Counted from the stretch's first letter, positions 19,510-29,951 are shown. The stretch: DNA of 64,000 nt from Roseateles subflavus (GCF_030285365.1 NZ_JASVDS010000001.1:992001-1056000), one strand, 5' to 3'. Translations and numbers: made by a program. Notes: a model not told the origin generated them from the letters alone.

Positions 19510-20411
19510 GCGGGCGGCTCGCTGGCTTGCAGGCGGACAGAGACTTCGCCAGCGCTCACGACCTGGCGCTGGCCGCGCACGTCCATCAGCAGCTCGCCCT
19601 GGGCGCTGACACCCGCGCCCAGGCCCTCGGCGCCGGCGGCGCTGATGGGGCGGCCCCGCAGCAGGTCCCGGGCCTGGTAGCGCTGCTGCCAGGCGCCGAA
19701 GCCGCCCTGGGCAAAGCCGGTGACGGCGAGGATCAGCGGCCGTGCCACACGGCGCAGCACCTCGGGGGCGCTGAGGCTCGCGTCGAGCTCATCGAGGCTG
19801 GCGTAGCCGCTCATGAACTGGCTCTCGTTGCCGGGGTGCTGCGGGCGGATGTTCAGGCCCACGCCGATCACCGCGATGCGCTGCTCACCGGCGCTGACGG
19901 TCTCGATGAGGATGCCCCCGAGCTTGCGGCCGTCCAGCCAGAGGTCATTGGGCCACTTGAGCTGCAGGCGCGGCGCGGCGGCGGGCGCGGGCTCCAGCGC
20001 CTCGGCCATGGCGCACCCGACGGCGAGCGACAGGCCGGACCAGTCCGGCAGCGCGAGCGGCAGGGCCAGGGAGAAGGTCAGCGAGGCGCCGGCCTCCGCA
20101 TGCCAGATGCGGCCCATGCGGCCACGGCCGGCGGTCTGGTGCTCGGCCACCAGCAGGCAGGGCTGCATGTCGTGGGCGCGGCGGCCGAAGCGGGGGGTGT
20201 CATGGCGGTCGATGCCGCGTTCCTGGCCTCGCTCCGGGGGGCGCTCCGCCCCGCGATCGCTGGTGGAGCGCTGCTCCGAGCGCACGCGCTCCAGCAGCAC
20301 GCTGTTCGTGGAGTCCGTGCGGGCCAGGACCTCGATGGACAGGCCCGGCAGCAGGGGTTCCAGGTCTTGCCAGAGCGACTCGGCGCCCCAGTTCTGATGA
20401 TTGACGGCCAT
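19503..20411 (-). CDS. birA: Biotin–[acetyl-CoA-carboxylase] ligase, no DNA-binding domain
   Basis: A 302-residue biotin protein ligase that activates biotin with ATP and transfers it to the BCCP lysine. Motifs are DSTN, AEHQTAGRGRMGR (biotinyl-AMP loop), KWPNDLW and GVGLN. The N-terminal helix-turn-helix of E. coli BirA is absent, so it is an enzyme and not a repressor. A charged insert of about 35 residues rich in Arg, Glu and Gln lies between DSTN and the GRGR motif and is probably a disordered loop. The C-terminal SH3-like domain is present. It starts 16 bp after the SET-domain gene ends and overlaps the SPOR-like gene. Confidence 0.92.
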   Translation of the reverse strand: MAVNHQNWGAESLWQDLEPLLPGLSIEVLARTDSTNSVLLERVRSEQRSTSDRGAERPPERGQERGIDRHDTPRFGRRAHDMQPCLLVAEHQTAGRGRMGRIWHAEAGASLTFSLALPLALPDWSGLSLAVGCAMAEALEPAPAAAPRLQLKWPNDLWLDGRKLGGILIETVSAGEQRIAVIGVGLNIRPQHPGNESQFMSGYASLDELDASLSAPEVLRRVARPLILAVTGFAQGGFGAWQQRYQARDLLRGRPISAAGAEGLGAGVSAQGELLMDVRGQRQVVSAGEVSVRLQASEPPAC

Positions 20412-20426
20412 TGTGGGGCGGGCGGT

Positions 20427-20954
20427 TCAGCGTTTGGGCGTGAGCATGGTGCCACGGCAGTGCGGCGCGCCGCAATGACAGGCGTATTCCTTCTTGAGCT
20501 TCGGCGTGTAGCGCTCGTCCACCGTCAGCCCGTAGTCGTAGAACAGCTCCTCGCCGGGCATCAGGTCACGCAGGGCCTTGATGAAGACGCGGCCGTTGAC
20601 CTCGTCCGCCTCGCAGTTGGGGTCGCAGCTGTGGTTGATCCAGCGGGCGCTGTTGCCGCCGTGCAGGGCGTCGATCACCGTGCCGTCGTCCAGGCCGAAG
20701 TAGAAGGTGTGGTTGGGCTGCGCCGGGTCATGGGGGTGGCGGTCCATGGCCTCGTCCCAGTCGATGCGCTCGCCGGTGTACTCGACCAGGACCTCGCCCG
20801 CCGCGATCTCCGCCACGGCGAAGACGCCGCGGCCATGCACGCCCGAGCGGCGCACCTGGATGCGGCGGCCACCGCCCTTGACCACCTTGGCGGCCTTGCG
20901 AACGGCCATCGGGGCGGGAGCGTCTGCGGACTTCTTGCGGGCGGCTTGCGGCAT
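20427..20954 (-). CDS. SET-domain protein (putative protein-lysine methyltransferase)
   Basis: A 175-residue protein. After a basic N-terminal tail rich in Lys and Ala, a compact SET domain begins at IQVRRSGVHGRGVFA. It carries the S-adenosylmethionine/pseudoknot motif WINHSCDPNCE, the catalytic-Tyr segment GEELFYDYG and a post-SET Cys cluster (CHCGAPHCRG) able to hold zinc with the NHSC Cys. All key SET residues are therefore present. Targets of stand-alone bacterial SET enzymes are mostly unknown; histone-like proteins have been proposed. It is first in a unit with birA and divergent from topB. The start at 20954 gives the longest reasonable frame; an internal Met 16 is possible. Confidence 0.88.
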   Translation of the reverse strand: MPQAARKKSADAPAPMAVRKAAKVVKGGGRRIQVRRSGVHGRGVFAVAEIAAGEVLVEYTGERIDWDEAMDRHPHDPAQPNHTFYFGLDDGTVIDALHGGNSARWINHSCDPNCEADEVNGRVFIKALRDLMPGEELFYDYGLTVDERYTPKLKKEYACHCGAPHCRGTMLTPKR

Positions 20955-20983
20955 GGCTCGAGTTGGTTACATTGAAATCATGG

Positions 20984-21008
20984 GTGCGTGCGCGTGTGCG
21001 TGCGCGCG
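20984..21008. other. 25-bp alternating purine-pyrimidine tract (Z-DNA-prone)
   Basis: Bases 20984–21008 alternate G with T or C without a break (GTGCGTGCGCG..., ending CGCGCG). The tract lies between the divergent SET and topB genes. Such tracts flip to Z-DNA under negative supercoiling. Confidence 0.7.
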
Positions 21009-21074
21009 AGGCCGCATTGTAGGCAGAGCTTTCGATGCCGGCGGCCAGCCCCACCAGGAACGTCAGAAGAGACC

Positions 21075-23684
21075 ATGAGCAAAGCCCTGATCATTGCCGA
21101 GAAGCCTTCCGTCGCGCAGGACATCGTGCGCGCCCTCACGCCGCAGTCCGGCAAGTTCGACAAGCATGACGAGTACTTCGAGAACGACCAGTACGTGGTG
21201 AGCTCCGCCGTGGGCCACCTGGTGGAAATCAAGGCGCCGGAGGAGTACGACGTCAAGCGCGGCAAGTGGAGCTTCGCCCACCTGCCCGTCATCCCGCCGC
21301 ACTTCGACCTCAACCCGATCGACAAGAGCAAGGGCCGCCTCAACGCGCTGGTCAAGCTCATCCGCCGCAAGGACATCGAGACGCTCATCAACGCCTGTGA
21401 CGCGGGCCGTGAAGGGGAGCTGATCTTCCGTCTGATCGTGCAGTACGCCGGCACGGCCAAGGCCGCCATCAGCAAGCCGGTCAGCCGTCTGTGGCTGCAG
21501 TCCATGACGCCGCAGGCCATCCGCGACGGCTTCGATCGCCTGCGCACGGATGCGCAGATGCTGCCCCTGGCCGACGCCGCCCGCTGCCGCTCCGAGGCCG
21601 ACTGGCTCGTGGGCATCAACGGCACGCGCGCCATGACCGCGTTCAACTCGCGCGACGGCGGCTTCTTCCTGACCACCGTCGGCCGTGTGCAGACGCCCAC
21701 GCTGTCCATCGTCGTCGAGCGCGAGGAGAAGATCCGCAAGCACGTCGCGCGCGACTACTGGGAGATCCGCGGCAGCTTCGATGCCGAGGCCGGCCAGTAC
21801 GAGGGCAAGTGGTTCGACCCGGCCTGGAAGAAGAACGCCGAGGATGCCGAGCTCAGGGCCGACCGCGTCTGGACCCAGGCCGAGGCCGAGGCCATCGCCG
21901 CCGCGGTGAAGGGCCAGCCGGCATCCGTCACTGAAGAGAGCAAGCCCAGCTCGCAGAGCAGCCCGGGCCTCTATGACCTGACCACGCTGCAGCGCGAGGC
22001 CAACTCGCGCTTCGGCTTCTCGGCCAAGACCACGCTGGGCCTGGCCCAGGCGCTGTACGAGAAGCACAAGGTCCTCACCTACCCGCGTACCGACTCGCGC
22101 TACCTGCCGGAGGACTACCTGGCCGTCGCCAAGCAGACCGCGGAGATGATCGCCGAGGAGGACCTGCCCGGTCCGCTGCAGGCCCTCGCCGGCCATGCGC
22201 GCGTGGCGCTCAACAAGGGCTACATCAAGCCCACGAAGAAGGTCTTCGACAACGCCAAGGTCTCGGACCACTTTGCCATCATCCCCACGCTGCAGGCGCC
22301 CAAGAGCCTCACCGAGGCCGAGGCCAAGCTCTATGAGCTCGTGGTCAAGCGCTTCCTGGCGGTGTTCTTCCCCGCGGCCGAATTCCAGGTCACCACCCGC
22401 ATCTCGACCGTGACCGCCGCCGGCAAGGACTACAAGTTCCAGACCAACGGCAAGGTGCTGGTGAACCCGGGCTGGCTGGCCGTCTACGGCAAGGAAGCCC
22501 AGAGCGAGGACGACGGCAGCGGCGCGAGCCTGGTGCCGGTGAAGCCCGGCGAGGTGGTGCGCACCGAGAGCGTCGACGTCAAGGGCCTGGCCACGAAGCC
22601 GCCCGCCCGCTACACGGAAGCGACGCTGCTGTCCGCCATGGAAGGCGCGGGCAAGCTGGTGGACGACGACGAGCTGCGCGAGGCCATGGCCGAGAAGGGC
22701 CTGGGCACGCCAGCCACGCGCGCCGCCACCATCGAAGGCCTGATCACCGAGAAGTACATGCTGCGCGAGGGCCGCGAGCTCATCCCCACGGCCAAGGCCT
22801 TCCAGCTGATGACGCTGCTGCGCGGCCTGGGCGTCGAGGACCTCACCAAGCCCGAGCTGACCGGCAACTGGGAGCACCAGCTCGCCGAGATGGAGAAGGG
22901 CCGCCTGAACCGCGAGGAGTTCATGGCCCGCATCGCCGAGATGACCCAGCGCGTGGTGCAGAAGGCCAAGGAATACGACCGCGACACCATCCCCGGCGAC
23001 TACGCCACCCTCAAGACGCCCTGCCCGAAGTGCGGCGGCGTCGTGAAGGAGAACTACCGCCGCTTCACCTGCTGCGGCAAGTCGGGCGAGGGCGAAGGCT
23101 GCGGCTTCTCCATCGGCAAGATCCCGGGCGGCCGCAGCTTCGAGCTGCATGAGGTCGAGAAGTTCCTGCACGACAAGAAGATCGGCCCGCTCGAAGGCTT
23201 CCGCTCCAAGGCGGGCTGGCCCTTCACGGCCGAGCTGGCCCTGGTCTATGACGAGGAGATCCAGAACTGGAAGCTGGAGTTCGACTTCGGCGAGGACGCC
23301 AAGAAGGCCGATGAGGCCGCCGAGGCCGTGGACTTCAGCCAGTCCGAGCCGCTGGGCGCCTGCCCCAAGTGCGGCGGCACCGTCTACGAGCACGGCAGCA
23401 ACTACGTCTGCGAGAAGAGCACCGGCCCGGCGCCCTCCTGCGACTTCAAGAGCGGCAAGATCATCCTGCAGCAGCCCATCGAGCTCAACCAGATGCGCAA
23501 GCTGCTGGAGGCCGGCAAGACGGACCTGCTGGAGAACTTCGTCTCGAACAAGACCCGCCGCAAGTTCAAGGCCTTCCTGGCCTTCGACGCCAAGGCCGGC
23601 AAGGTGATGTTCGAGTTCGAGCCGCGCGCGGCGAAGCCGGCGGCGAAGTCGGCGGCGCGCAAGACCGCCGCGAAGAAGGCCTGA
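21075..23684 (+). CDS. topB: DNA topoisomerase III
   Basis: An 869-residue type IA topoisomerase that decatenates and relaxes negatively supercoiled single-stranded regions. The Toprim domain opens with [15 protein letters not shown] and carries the acidic DAGREGELI motif. The active-site Tyr is residue 336 in [12 protein letters not shown]. The C-terminal third has two Cys4 zinc ribbons ([15 protein letters not shown]..., [12 protein letters not shown]...) and a Lys/Ala tail ([12 protein letters not shown]) that may contact DNA. E. coli TopB is about 650 residues; this longer, ribbon-bearing form is common in beta- and gammaproteobacteria. The start follows a GAAGAGACC leader; an in-frame extension upstream of 21075 is not conserved-looking. 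Confidence 0.95.
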   Translation: MSKALIIAEKPSVAQDIVRALTPQSGKFDKHDEYFENDQYVVSSAVGHLVEIKAPEEYDVKRGKWSFAHLPVIPPHFDLNPIDKSKGRLNALVKLIRRKDIETLINACDAGREGELIFRLIVQYAGTAKAAISKPVSRLWLQSMTPQAIRDGFDRLRTDAQMLPLADAARCRSEADWLVGINGTRAMTAFNSRDGGFFLTTVGRVQTPTLSIVVEREEKIRKHVARDYWEIRGSFDAEAGQYEGKWFDPAWKKNAEDAELRADRVWTQAEAEAIAAAVKGQPASVTEESKPSSQSSPGLYDLTTLQREANSRFGFSAKTTLGLAQALYEKHKVLTYPRTDSRYLPEDYLAVAKQTAEMIAEEDLPGPLQALAGHARVALNKGYIKPTKKVFDNAKVSDHFAIIPTLQAPKSLTEAEAKLYELVVKRFLAVFFPAAEFQVTTRISTVTAAGKDYKFQTNGKVLVNPGWLAVYGKEAQSEDDGSGASLVPVKPGEVVRTESVDVKGLATKPPARYTEATLLSAMEGAGKLVDDDELREAMAEKGLGTPATRAATIEGLITEKYMLREGRELIPTAKAFQLMTLLRGLGVEDLTKPELTGNWEHQLAEMEKGRLNREEFMARIAEMTQRVVQKAKEYDRDTIPGDYATLKTPCPKCGGVVKENYRRFTCCGKSGEGEGCGFSIGKIPGGRSFELHEVEKFLHDKKIGPLEGFRSKAGWPFTAELALVYDEEIQNWKLEFDFGEDAKKADEAAEAVDFSQSEPLGACPKCGGTVYEHGSNYVCEKSTGPAPSCDFKSGKIILQQPIELNQMRKLLEAGKTDLLENFVSNKTRRKFKAFLAFDAKAGKVMFEFEPRAAKPAAKSAARKTAAKKA

Positions 23685-23718
23685 CCGCGCAGCCGTGGTG
23701 CCCCCCACGAGGAGTCGC

Positions 23719-25578
23719 ATGCGCTTGCCGCTGAGGGACTGGAGCATCCAGACGCGCCTGATGGCGGGCCTCGGCCTCGTGGCCACGCTGCTGGTGCTCG
23801 CCGTCGGTGCGTACTGGACGAGCCGCGAGGAACGCCAGCTGACCGAGGCGCTGCTGCAGCGCCAGGAGCGGCTGGCCGAGATCGCCGCCCGTGGCTTTGC
23901 AGGCCCGATCTGGAATCTCGACAGCGCCGCGATCTCCAATCTGCTGGATGCCGTCATGGCCGACCCGGAGGTGCTGTCGGTCGAGCTGGAGGCCCTGGGC
24001 GTCGACGTCCAGCCGATGCGCCGCCACCGCGAGCAGGAGAGCCGCACGCCGCCGCTCGTGAAGGAGTTCGACGTCGTCTACCAGACGGCCTCGCAGCACC
24101 GGCCCGTGAAGGTCGGCCAGGCGCGGCTGCACTTCACCGGGGACCGCGTGGCGGCCGCGGTGTCGGAGATGCGCCGCTTCGTGGTGATGCTGCTCGCGGC
24201 CGTGCTCGTGGCCGTGCTGGCCTCCTGCTACTGGCTCGTGAACCGGCTCGTGAAGCAGCCGGTCTCGCGCCTGGGCGCCCTGGCGCAGCGCGTGTCGCAT
24301 GGCGAGCTGGGGGTCACGCTGGACGTGGTGCGCCACGACGAGATCGGCGAGCTCACGCAGCAGTTCAACATCATGAGCCACCAGCTGCAGCAGTCCTCGG
24401 AAGGGCTGCGGGCCAGCGAGGCGCGCTACCGCAGCCTGTTCGAGAACGCCACCGAAGGCATCTTCCAGACGGACGGCCGCGGCCGCCTGCTCGGGCTGAA
24501 CAAGGCCATGGCGCAGATGCTGGGCTACGAGCGTCCGGCCCAGGCGCTGGCGGTGTCCCGCAATCTGCGCCGCCTGGTCCGGCTCGAGCCCGGCGAGCTG
24601 CGGCGCGTGCTGCGGGCGCTGATGCGCCATCGCCTGCTGCAGCAGGTGCCGATGCTGGTGGGCACGCATGACGGCCGCCAGCTGTGGATCGAGCTCAGCG
24701 CCCACGTCGTGCCCGGGGCGCAGGGGCAGGGCGCGCGCATCGAGGGCATGATCAGCGACATCACCCAGCGCCGCCTGGCCGAGCAGGAGCTCACGCGGCA
24801 CCGCGACCACCTCGAGGAGCTGGTGGAGGCGCGCACCATGGAGCTGTCCCAGGCCAAGATCCGCGCCGAGGCGGCGAACCAGTCCAAGAGCCGCTTCCTG
24901 GCCACCATGAGCCACGAGTTCCGCACGCCGCTCAACGCCATCCTCGGCTTCGCGCAGCTGCTGCAGATGGACGAGCGCCTGGACGACGGCCAGCGCGGCA
25001 AGATCAACCTCGTGCGCGACTCCGGCGAGCACCTGCTGGCACTCATCACGGATCTGCTGGACATGGCCAGCATCGAGGCCGGCAAGGTGCGCCTGCAGCC
25101 CGCCACCGTGGACCTGCGCGCGCTGCTGGAGGTGGCCTGCGACGCCATCCGGCTGCGGGTGGCGGAGAAGCGCCTCGCCTTCCAGGTGCACATCGACGAG
25201 AACCTGCCGCTGCGCGTGCGCGTGGACGGCCAGCGCCTGCGCCAGGTGCTGCTCAACCTGCTCTCCAACGCCGTCAAGTTCACGGACCACGGCCGGCTGA
25301 GCCTCGTCGCCGAGCTCGTGGCGCAGAGCCCGGCCACCGCCACGGTGCGCATCGAGGTCAGCGACACCGGCATCGGCATGGACGACGCCCAGGCGAGCCG
25401 CCTGTTCCAGCCCTTCGAGCAGGTGGCCGAGGATGCCCGCCGCGCCGGCGGGACCGGCCTCGGCCTGTCCATCAGCCAGCAGCTCGTGCGCCTGATGGGC
25501 AGCCGCATCGAGGTGCACAGCGAGCCCGGCGTCGGCAGCCGCTTCTGGTTCGACCTCGAGCTGCCGCTGCAGTCGTGA
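23719..25578 (+). CDS. Membrane sensor histidine kinase (HAMP–PAS–HisKA–HATPase)
   Basis: A 619-residue kinase. The start at 23719 follows GAGGAG. Membrane helix 1 (residues about 11–30) and helix 2 (about 155–175, [16 protein letters not shown]) bracket a periplasmic sensor of about 120 residues. A HAMP region, a PAS domain ([18 protein letters not shown]) and a coiled coil come next. HisKA has its phospho-acceptor His399 in [15 protein letters not shown]. The HATPase boxes follow: [19 protein letters not shown] and GTGLGLSIS. There is no receiver domain and no adjacent response-regulator gene, so it is an orphan whose partner lies elsewhere. The AEC transporter gene starts 16 bp downstream, probably in the same unit. 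Confidence 0.93.
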   Translation: MRLPLRDWSIQTRLMAGLGLVATLLVLAVGAYWTSREERQLTEALLQRQERLAEIAARGFAGPIWNLDSAAISNLLDAVMADPEVLSVELEALGVDVQPMRRHREQESRTPPLVKEFDVVYQTASQHRPVKVGQARLHFTGDRVAAAVSEMRRFVVMLLAAVLVAVLASCYWLVNRLVKQPVSRLGALAQRVSHGELGVTLDVVRHDEIGELTQQFNIMSHQLQQSSEGLRASEARYRSLFENATEGIFQTDGRGRLLGLNKAMAQMLGYERPAQALAVSRNLRRLVRLEPGELRRVLRALMRHRLLQQVPMLVGTHDGRQLWIELSAHVVPGAQGQGARIEGMISDITQRRLAEQELTRHRDHLEELVEARTMELSQAKIRAEAANQSKSRFLATMSHEFRTPLNAILGFAQLLQMDERLDDGQRGKINLVRDSGEHLLALITDLLDMASIEAGKVRLQPATVDLRALLEVACDAIRLRVAEKRLAFQVHIDENLPLRVRVDGQRLRQVLLNLLSNAVKFTDHGRLSLVAELVAQSPATATVRIEVSDTGIGMDDAQASRLFQPFEQVAEDARRAGGTGLGLSISQQLVRLMGSRIEVHSEPGVGSRFWFDLELPLQS

Positions 25579-25594
25579 ACGGGCGGGGCGGGCG

Positions 25595-26584
25595 ATGAAC
25601 GACACGGTCCTGGCCAAGCTGATGGCCATCATGGCCGCGGTCAGCATCGGCTGGCTCGTCGGGCGCATGCGCTGGCTTGGCGAGGCCGATGCCGGCGGCA
25701 GCGGCGGCGATCCCGCCCGGGTGCTGTCCAACGCCGCCTTCTTCATCTTCGTGCCGGCGCTGATGTTCCGCACCACGGCCCGCATCGACTTCCACCACCT
25801 GCCCTGGGTCACGCTGATCGGCTTCTTCACGCCCGTCGTGCTGGGCATGCTGGCCTGCTACGGCTGGCTGCGCCTCCGCGGGCAGGGGGCGGTCGCGAGC
25901 CCCAGCGTGCGGGCCATCACGGCGAGCTTCGGCAACACGCTGCAGGTGGGCGTGCCGCTGGCCGCGGCGGTCTTCGGGGAGCAGGGGCTGGCCATCCACA
26001 TCACCGTGGTCAGCCTGCATGCGCTGACGCTGCTGAGCGTGCTGACCCTGCTGGTGGAGCTGGACCTCGCCCGCGCCGCGCATGCCCACAACCCCCTGGG
26101 CCTGCGCGCGACGATGCGGGCCACGGCGCGCAACACCATCATCCACCCCGTGGTGCTGCCGGTGCTGGCGGGCCTCGCCTGGAACGCGACCGGGTGGGCG
26201 CTGCCGGCGGCGCTGGACGAAGTGCTGCAGATGCTGGGCACGGCGGTGGTGCCGCTGTGCCTGACGCTCATCGGCATGTCCCTGGCCTACTACGGCTGGC
26301 CGGCGCGCTGGCGCTCGGTGCTGGGCCTGCTCGTGTGGAAGCTGCTGGTGCTGCCGGGCCTGGTGCTGGCCCTGGGCCTGTGGGGGCTGAAACTGCCGGC
26401 CCTGCCGCTGGCCGTGATCGTGATGATGGCCGCGCTGCCGCCGGGCTCCAATGCGCTGATCTTCGCGCAGCGCTACCGCTGCGAGGAAGCCGAGACCACG
26501 GCCGCCGTCGTGCTGGGCACCCTGATCTTCGCCGGCACCGCGCCGCTATGGCTCCTGGGACTGGCGCGCCTCGGCTTGCTCTGA
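25595..26584 (+). CDS. AEC (auxin efflux carrier) family transporter
   Basis: A 329-residue integral membrane protein with about ten hydrophobic helices in two halves, separated by a cytoplasmic loop near residue 150. The AEC pattern shows in AITASFGNTLQVGVPLA, LCLTLIGMSLAYYG and MMAALPPGSNALIFAQRY. Family members move dicarboxylates such as malate or other organic anions. The substrate cannot be told from sequence. It starts 16 bp after the sensor kinase with GGGCGGG upstream, which suggests the kinase and transporter are co-expressed. Confidence 0.88.
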   Translation: MNDTVLAKLMAIMAAVSIGWLVGRMRWLGEADAGGSGGDPARVLSNAAFFIFVPALMFRTTARIDFHHLPWVTLIGFFTPVVLGMLACYGWLRLRGQGAVASPSVRAITASFGNTLQVGVPLAAAVFGEQGLAIHITVVSLHALTLLSVLTLLVELDLARAAHAHNPLGLRATMRATARNTIIHPVVLPVLAGLAWNATGWALPAALDEVLQMLGTAVVPLCLTLIGMSLAYYGWPARWRSVLGLLVWKLLVLPGLVLALGLWGLKLPALPLAVIVMMAALPPGSNALIFAQRYRCEEAETTAAVVLGTLIFAGTAPLWLLGLARLGLL

Positions 26585-26642
26585 TGCACTGGGGGCCTGT
26601 TCTGTCAGGGGCCCCGCGCCAGGCGAGGGCCAGGTCTTGCCC

Positions 26643-27491
26643 ATGTCCCCCTCTGTCACGCTGATCTGCGCCGATGCGGTGCCCGCCGCATCGCTGCACG
26701 AGGCCTTCACCGCCGCCTTCGCCGACTACCTGATCGGCCCCTTCGTGCTGCCGCCCGAGGCCTGGCCGGGATTCCTGGCCCGGCAGGGGATCGACCTGGC
26801 ATTGAGCCGCGTGGCCGTCGATGGGCAGGGCCGTCCGCTGGCCTTCGCCTTCACGGCGCCGCGTCCGGCCCGGTCCAGCTGGCGCCTCGGCACCATGGGC
26901 GCCTTGCCGGCCGCACGGGGCAGCGGGGCGGCCCCCGCGCTGCTGGCGGACTTCCTGGCGCGGGCGCGCGCCGCCGGCTGCGAACAGACGGAGCTTGAAG
27001 TCTTCGCCCAGAACGAGCGGGCCCGGCGGCTGTATGAGCGCCACGGTTTCGAGACGCGGGACCTGCTGCAGGGCTGGGCCGGGACGGTGCCGCCCGGCCC
27101 CGGCGTGGGCTGGCGCGAGCTGGCCTGGAACGAGGCCCTGGCCTGGCTCGACGCGGCCGAGGCCGAGGGCCTGGCCCTGCCGCTGCAGCAGACGCGGCTT
27201 GGCCTCGCGTCCGCGCAGGGGCAGCGGGCCTTCGCCTGGGGCGGGGCGCTCGTCACCGGGGCGCCCAGGCCCGACGACGACGGGTGCTTCCAGCTCAGTG
27301 CCGTCGTGGACCGCGATCCCTCGCAGGCGGACCTGCGCGCCTTGCTGCAGGCCCTGGCCGCCGCGCATCCCGGCTGGCGGCATTGGCGCATGCCGCAGCT
27401 GCTGCGCCCGTCGGTCGGGGGCGAGGCCCTGGCGTCGCTGGGCCTGGGCGCCGAGCCCCTGCACCAGCTCTGGATGCGCCGGGTCGGGTGA
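26643..27491 (+). CDS. GNAT-family N-acetyltransferase
   Basis: A 282-residue protein. The N-terminal 140 residues carry a GNAT fold with the acetyl-CoA-binding stretch around LGTMGALPAARGSGAAPALL and the late ELEVFAQNERARRLYERHGF signature. The C-terminal half may be a second, degenerate GNAT module, lacking a clear pyrophosphate loop. The acceptor is unknown. The ATG at 26643 is chosen over a TTG two codons upstream. Its TGA forms a TGATCA palindrome with the stop of the convergent AraC-type gene, leaving no intergenic space. Confidence 0.85.
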   Translation: MSPSVTLICADAVPAASLHEAFTAAFADYLIGPFVLPPEAWPGFLARQGIDLALSRVAVDGQGRPLAFAFTAPRPARSSWRLGTMGALPAARGSGAAPALLADFLARARAAGCEQTELEVFAQNERARRLYERHGFETRDLLQGWAGTVPPGPGVGWRELAWNEALAWLDAAEAEGLALPLQQTRLGLASAQGQRAFAWGGALVTGAPRPDDDGCFQLSAVVDRDPSQADLRALLQALAAAHPGWRHWRMPQLLRPSVGGEALASLGLGAEPLHQLWMRRVG

Positions 27492-28406
27492 TCAGGCCGC
27501 CTGCAGCGGCAGGTGGATCTCCACCAGCGCCTCGTGCGCGGGCACATCGGGGAAGAAGCGCAGTCGGTGCAGGAAGGGCGGCGCGTCGCGCAGCTCGTGG
27601 CCGCTCTGCGGCAGCCAGACGCCGTAGAGCCAGCGGATGGCCTGGTCGAGGCTGGCGTCCGGCCCTTCGTGGCGCAGCACCGCGTGCAGGCCGCCCTCGA
27701 TGCGCGAGGCCACCAGCCCTTGCGGATTCGGCGGCACCGGCGCCTCCCAGGCGACGGCCAGCCCGAATCGGCAGTCGGCCGGGGCCACGGAGGCCGGATC
27801 GTCATAGAGCAGGTTGTAGGTCGCGGCCCGCGAGGGCGGCAGCTGGCGCTCGCGCCGCCACGCGATGAAGCGCTGCAGGCTGGGCGCCAGGTCCTGCATC
27901 GGGCCGCGATGCACCAGCAGCGCGACGGGGACGTCCGGGCGCCGCTCGAGGCGCACCTGGGCGAGGGAGAAGATCGTGTCGTTCATGGGCCATTGCTCCG
28001 CGAGATGAAGTTGCTGCTCGCAGGCGGCCCAGCGGGCGGAGCGCGGGTCACGCCGCCACTGGCTGGGCGTCTTGCCGAGCAGGCGACGAAACGCCCGGGT
28101 GAAGGCCTCGGGGCTCTCGTAGCCGCTGGCCAGCGCCACCTCCAGCACCGGCAGCGCCGGCCGGTGCGCGAGCTGCTGGGCGGCGCGTCGCATGCGGGAG
28201 AGCAGCACGTAGCGCGCCAGCGGCAGCCCGCACAGGGCGGCGAACTGGCGGTGGAAGTGGAAGGGCGAGCTGTGGGCGAGTGCCGACAGGCCGGCGAGGT
28301 CCAGCGCCGCGCCGGGCTGGGCATCGACATGGCGCAGGACCCGCTGCATGCGGGCCTGCCAGCGCTGGGGGCTGTCGGTCGGGGAGGGCAGGGCGGGCGT
28401 GTTCAT
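27492..28406 (-). CDS. AraC-type regulator with C-terminal GyrI-like effector domain
   Basis: A 304-residue protein. Residues about 15–120 form a double helix-turn-helix of the AraC type ([48 protein letters not shown]). Residues about 145–300 are a GyrI/BacR-like small-molecule-binding domain ([19 protein letters not shown] ... [14 protein letters not shown]). This Rob/SoxS-plus-GyrI layout usually senses amphipathic drugs or cations. It is divergent from proA, and the gap holds a 13-bp inverted repeat that may be its operator. The ligand and regulon are unknown. Confidence 0.9.
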   Translation of the reverse strand: MNTPALPSPTDSPQRWQARMQRVLRHVDAQPGAALDLAGLSALAHSSPFHFHRQFAALCGLPLARYVLLSRMRRAAQQLAHRPALPVLEVALASGYESPEAFTRAFRRLLGKTPSQWRRDPRSARWAACEQQLHLAEQWPMNDTIFSLAQVRLERRPDVPVALLVHRGPMQDLAPSLQRFIAWRRERQLPPSRAATYNLLYDDPASVAPADCRFGLAVAWEAPVPPNPQGLVASRIEGGLHAVLRHEGPDASLDQAIRWLYGVWLPQSGHELRDAPPFLHRLRFFPDVPAHEALVEIHLPLQAA

Positions 28407-28446
28407 CGTGGGGCGAAGCCTACCCCCGCACCCGCCCGCGCGCCGT

Positions 28447-28499
28447 GCCGATCTTGCGGACCCGCGGGCGCTGCCGGCCCGTGCTGCCGCAAGATCGGC
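28447..28499. promoter_or_regulatory. 13-bp inverted repeat in the AraC-type/proA intergenic region
   Basis: GCCGATCTTGCGG (28447–28459) is matched exactly by CCGCAAGATCGGC (28487–28499), 40 bp centre to centre or about four helical turns. It sits between the divergent starts at 28406 and 28562, so it is a candidate operator. Confidence 0.5.
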
Positions 28500-28548
28500 T
28501 TGCCCAGCGGCGAAAGCCGTCGCCGGGCGCCGGCCGGGGGCGAGGGCG

Positions 28549-28554
28549 GAGAAT
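28549..28554 (+). promoter_or_regulatory. Candidate -10 box for proA
   Basis: GAGAAT ends 7 bp before the proA ATG, so a transcript from it would begin at or next to the start codon. Confidence 0.3.
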
Positions 28555-28561
28555 GGGGCGC

Positions 28562-29887
28562 ATGAGTACCGCCGTTTCGCTCACCGCCGGGGCCGCGCCC
28601 CGGCCCGATCCCGCCCAGGACCTCCCGGCCTACATGAGCGCCCTGGGCGTGGCCGCCCGTGCCGCCAGCCGGCTGATGGCCGCGGCCCCGACCGCCGCCA
28701 AGAACACCGCCCTGCTGGCCCTGGCGCGGCGCCTGCGTGCCGAGGGGCCGGCCCTGGCCGCCGCCAACGCCCGCGACCTGCAGGCCGCCGAGGCCGCCGG
28801 CCTGGCCGGCCCGATGCTGGACCGCCTGCGCCTCACGCCCGCCGTGATCGCCACCGTGGCCGAGGGCTGCGAGCAGATCGCCGCCATGCCGGACCCCATC
28901 GGCGAGATCACCGGCGTGAAGCGCCGCCCCACCGGCATCAGCGTGGGGCAGATGCGCGTGCCGCTGGGCGTCTTCGGCATGATCTACGAGAGCCGCCCCA
29001 ACGTGACCATCGAGGCCGCCTCGCTGGCCATCAAGAGCGGCAATGCCTGCCTGCTGCGCGGTGGCTCAGAAGCGTTCCACTCGAACCAGGCGCTGGCCGC
29101 GCTCGTGGCACAGAGCCTCGAGGAGGCCGGCCTGCCGGCCGCCGCCGTGCAGCTTGTCGGCACCACCGATCGCGCCGCCGTGGGCCTGCTCATCGCCATG
29201 CCGGCCTATGTGGACGTGATCATCCCGCGCGGCGGCAAGGGCCTCATCGAGCGCATCGCCGCTGAGGCGCGCGTGCCCGTCATCAAGCACCTGGACGGCA
29301 ACTGTCACTGCTACGTCGATGCCGAGGTCGACCTCGACCTGGCCCTGCGCGTGGTGGACAACGCCAAGACGCAGAAGGTGAGCCCCTGCAACGCGACCGA
29401 GTCCCTGCTGGTGCATGCGGCGCAGGCGGCGGCCTTCCTGCCTCGCATGGGTGCGGTGTTCGCGGCCAAGGGCGTCGAGATGCGCGGCTGCCCGCGCAGC
29501 CTCGCGCTGCTTCAGGGCGTGCCCGGCGCGACACTCGTCGCGGCAACGGAGGCGGACTGGGACACGGAGTACCTCGCGCTGGTCATCAGCATCAAGGTGG
29601 TGGACAGCCTCGACGAGGCCATGGACCACATCAACCGCCACGGCTCGCACCACACCGATGCCATCCTCACCACGAACCACCCCAATGCCATGCGCTTCCT
29701 GCGCGAGGTGGACTCCGCCAGCGTGATGGTCAACGCCAGCACGCGCTTCGCGGACGGCTTCGAGTACGGCCTGGGCGCGGAGATCGGCATCTCGACCGAC
29801 AAGTTCCACGCCCGCGGCCCGGTCGGCCTGGAAGGGCTGACGTCGATGAAGTGGGTCGTGCTGGGGCAGGGCGAGGTCCGCGGCTGA
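28562..29887 (+). CDS. proA: Glutamate-5-semialdehyde dehydrogenase (gamma-glutamyl phosphate reductase)
   Basis: A 441-residue NADPH-dependent enzyme catalysing the second step of proline synthesis, reducing gamma-glutamyl phosphate. Family landmarks are the substrate segment [17 protein letters not shown], the cofactor-side [11 protein letters not shown], and the active-site Cys in [12 protein letters not shown]. The C-terminus has the usual [25 protein letters not shown]. Length is slightly above the 415–430 norm because of an Ala/Pro-rich N-terminal extension. ProB is not adjacent. The ATG at 28562 has only a GGGGCG before it. Confidence 0.95.
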   Translation: MSTAVSLTAGAAPRPDPAQDLPAYMSALGVAARAASRLMAAAPTAAKNTALLALARRLRAEGPALAAANARDLQAAEAAGLAGPMLDRLRLTPAVIATVAEGCEQIAAMPDPIGEITGVKRRPTGISVGQMRVPLGVFGMIYESRPNVTIEAASLAIKSGNACLLRGGSEAFHSNQALAALVAQSLEEAGLPAAAVQLVGTTDRAAVGLLIAMPAYVDVIIPRGGKGLIERIAAEARVPVIKHLDGNCHCYVDAEVDLDLALRVVDNAKTQKVSPCNATESLLVHAAQAAAFLPRMGAVFAAKGVEMRGCPRSLALLQGVPGATLVAATEADWDTEYLALVISIKVVDSLDEAMDHINRHGSHHTDAILTTNHPNAMRFLREVDSASVMVNASTRFADGFEYGLGAEIGISTDKFHARGPVGLEGLTSMKWVVLGQGEVRG

Positions 29888-29951
29888 GGGCCCGCCGTCG
29901 AGGGGCGATGTGGGGCGCCGCGCAGGGGCCGTGTTATGGTCCGCGCACCGG

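Noticed and set aside
19503-20411. The charged insert in BirA as a foreign domain
   Set aside because: Similar disordered inserts are, to my knowledge, common in BirA of related Burkholderiales, and the frame and motifs are intact.
21063-24047. A minus-strand frame of nearly 1000 codons opposite topB and the sensor kinase
   Set aside because: Same GC-bias shadow; the plus-strand frames have full family motifs.
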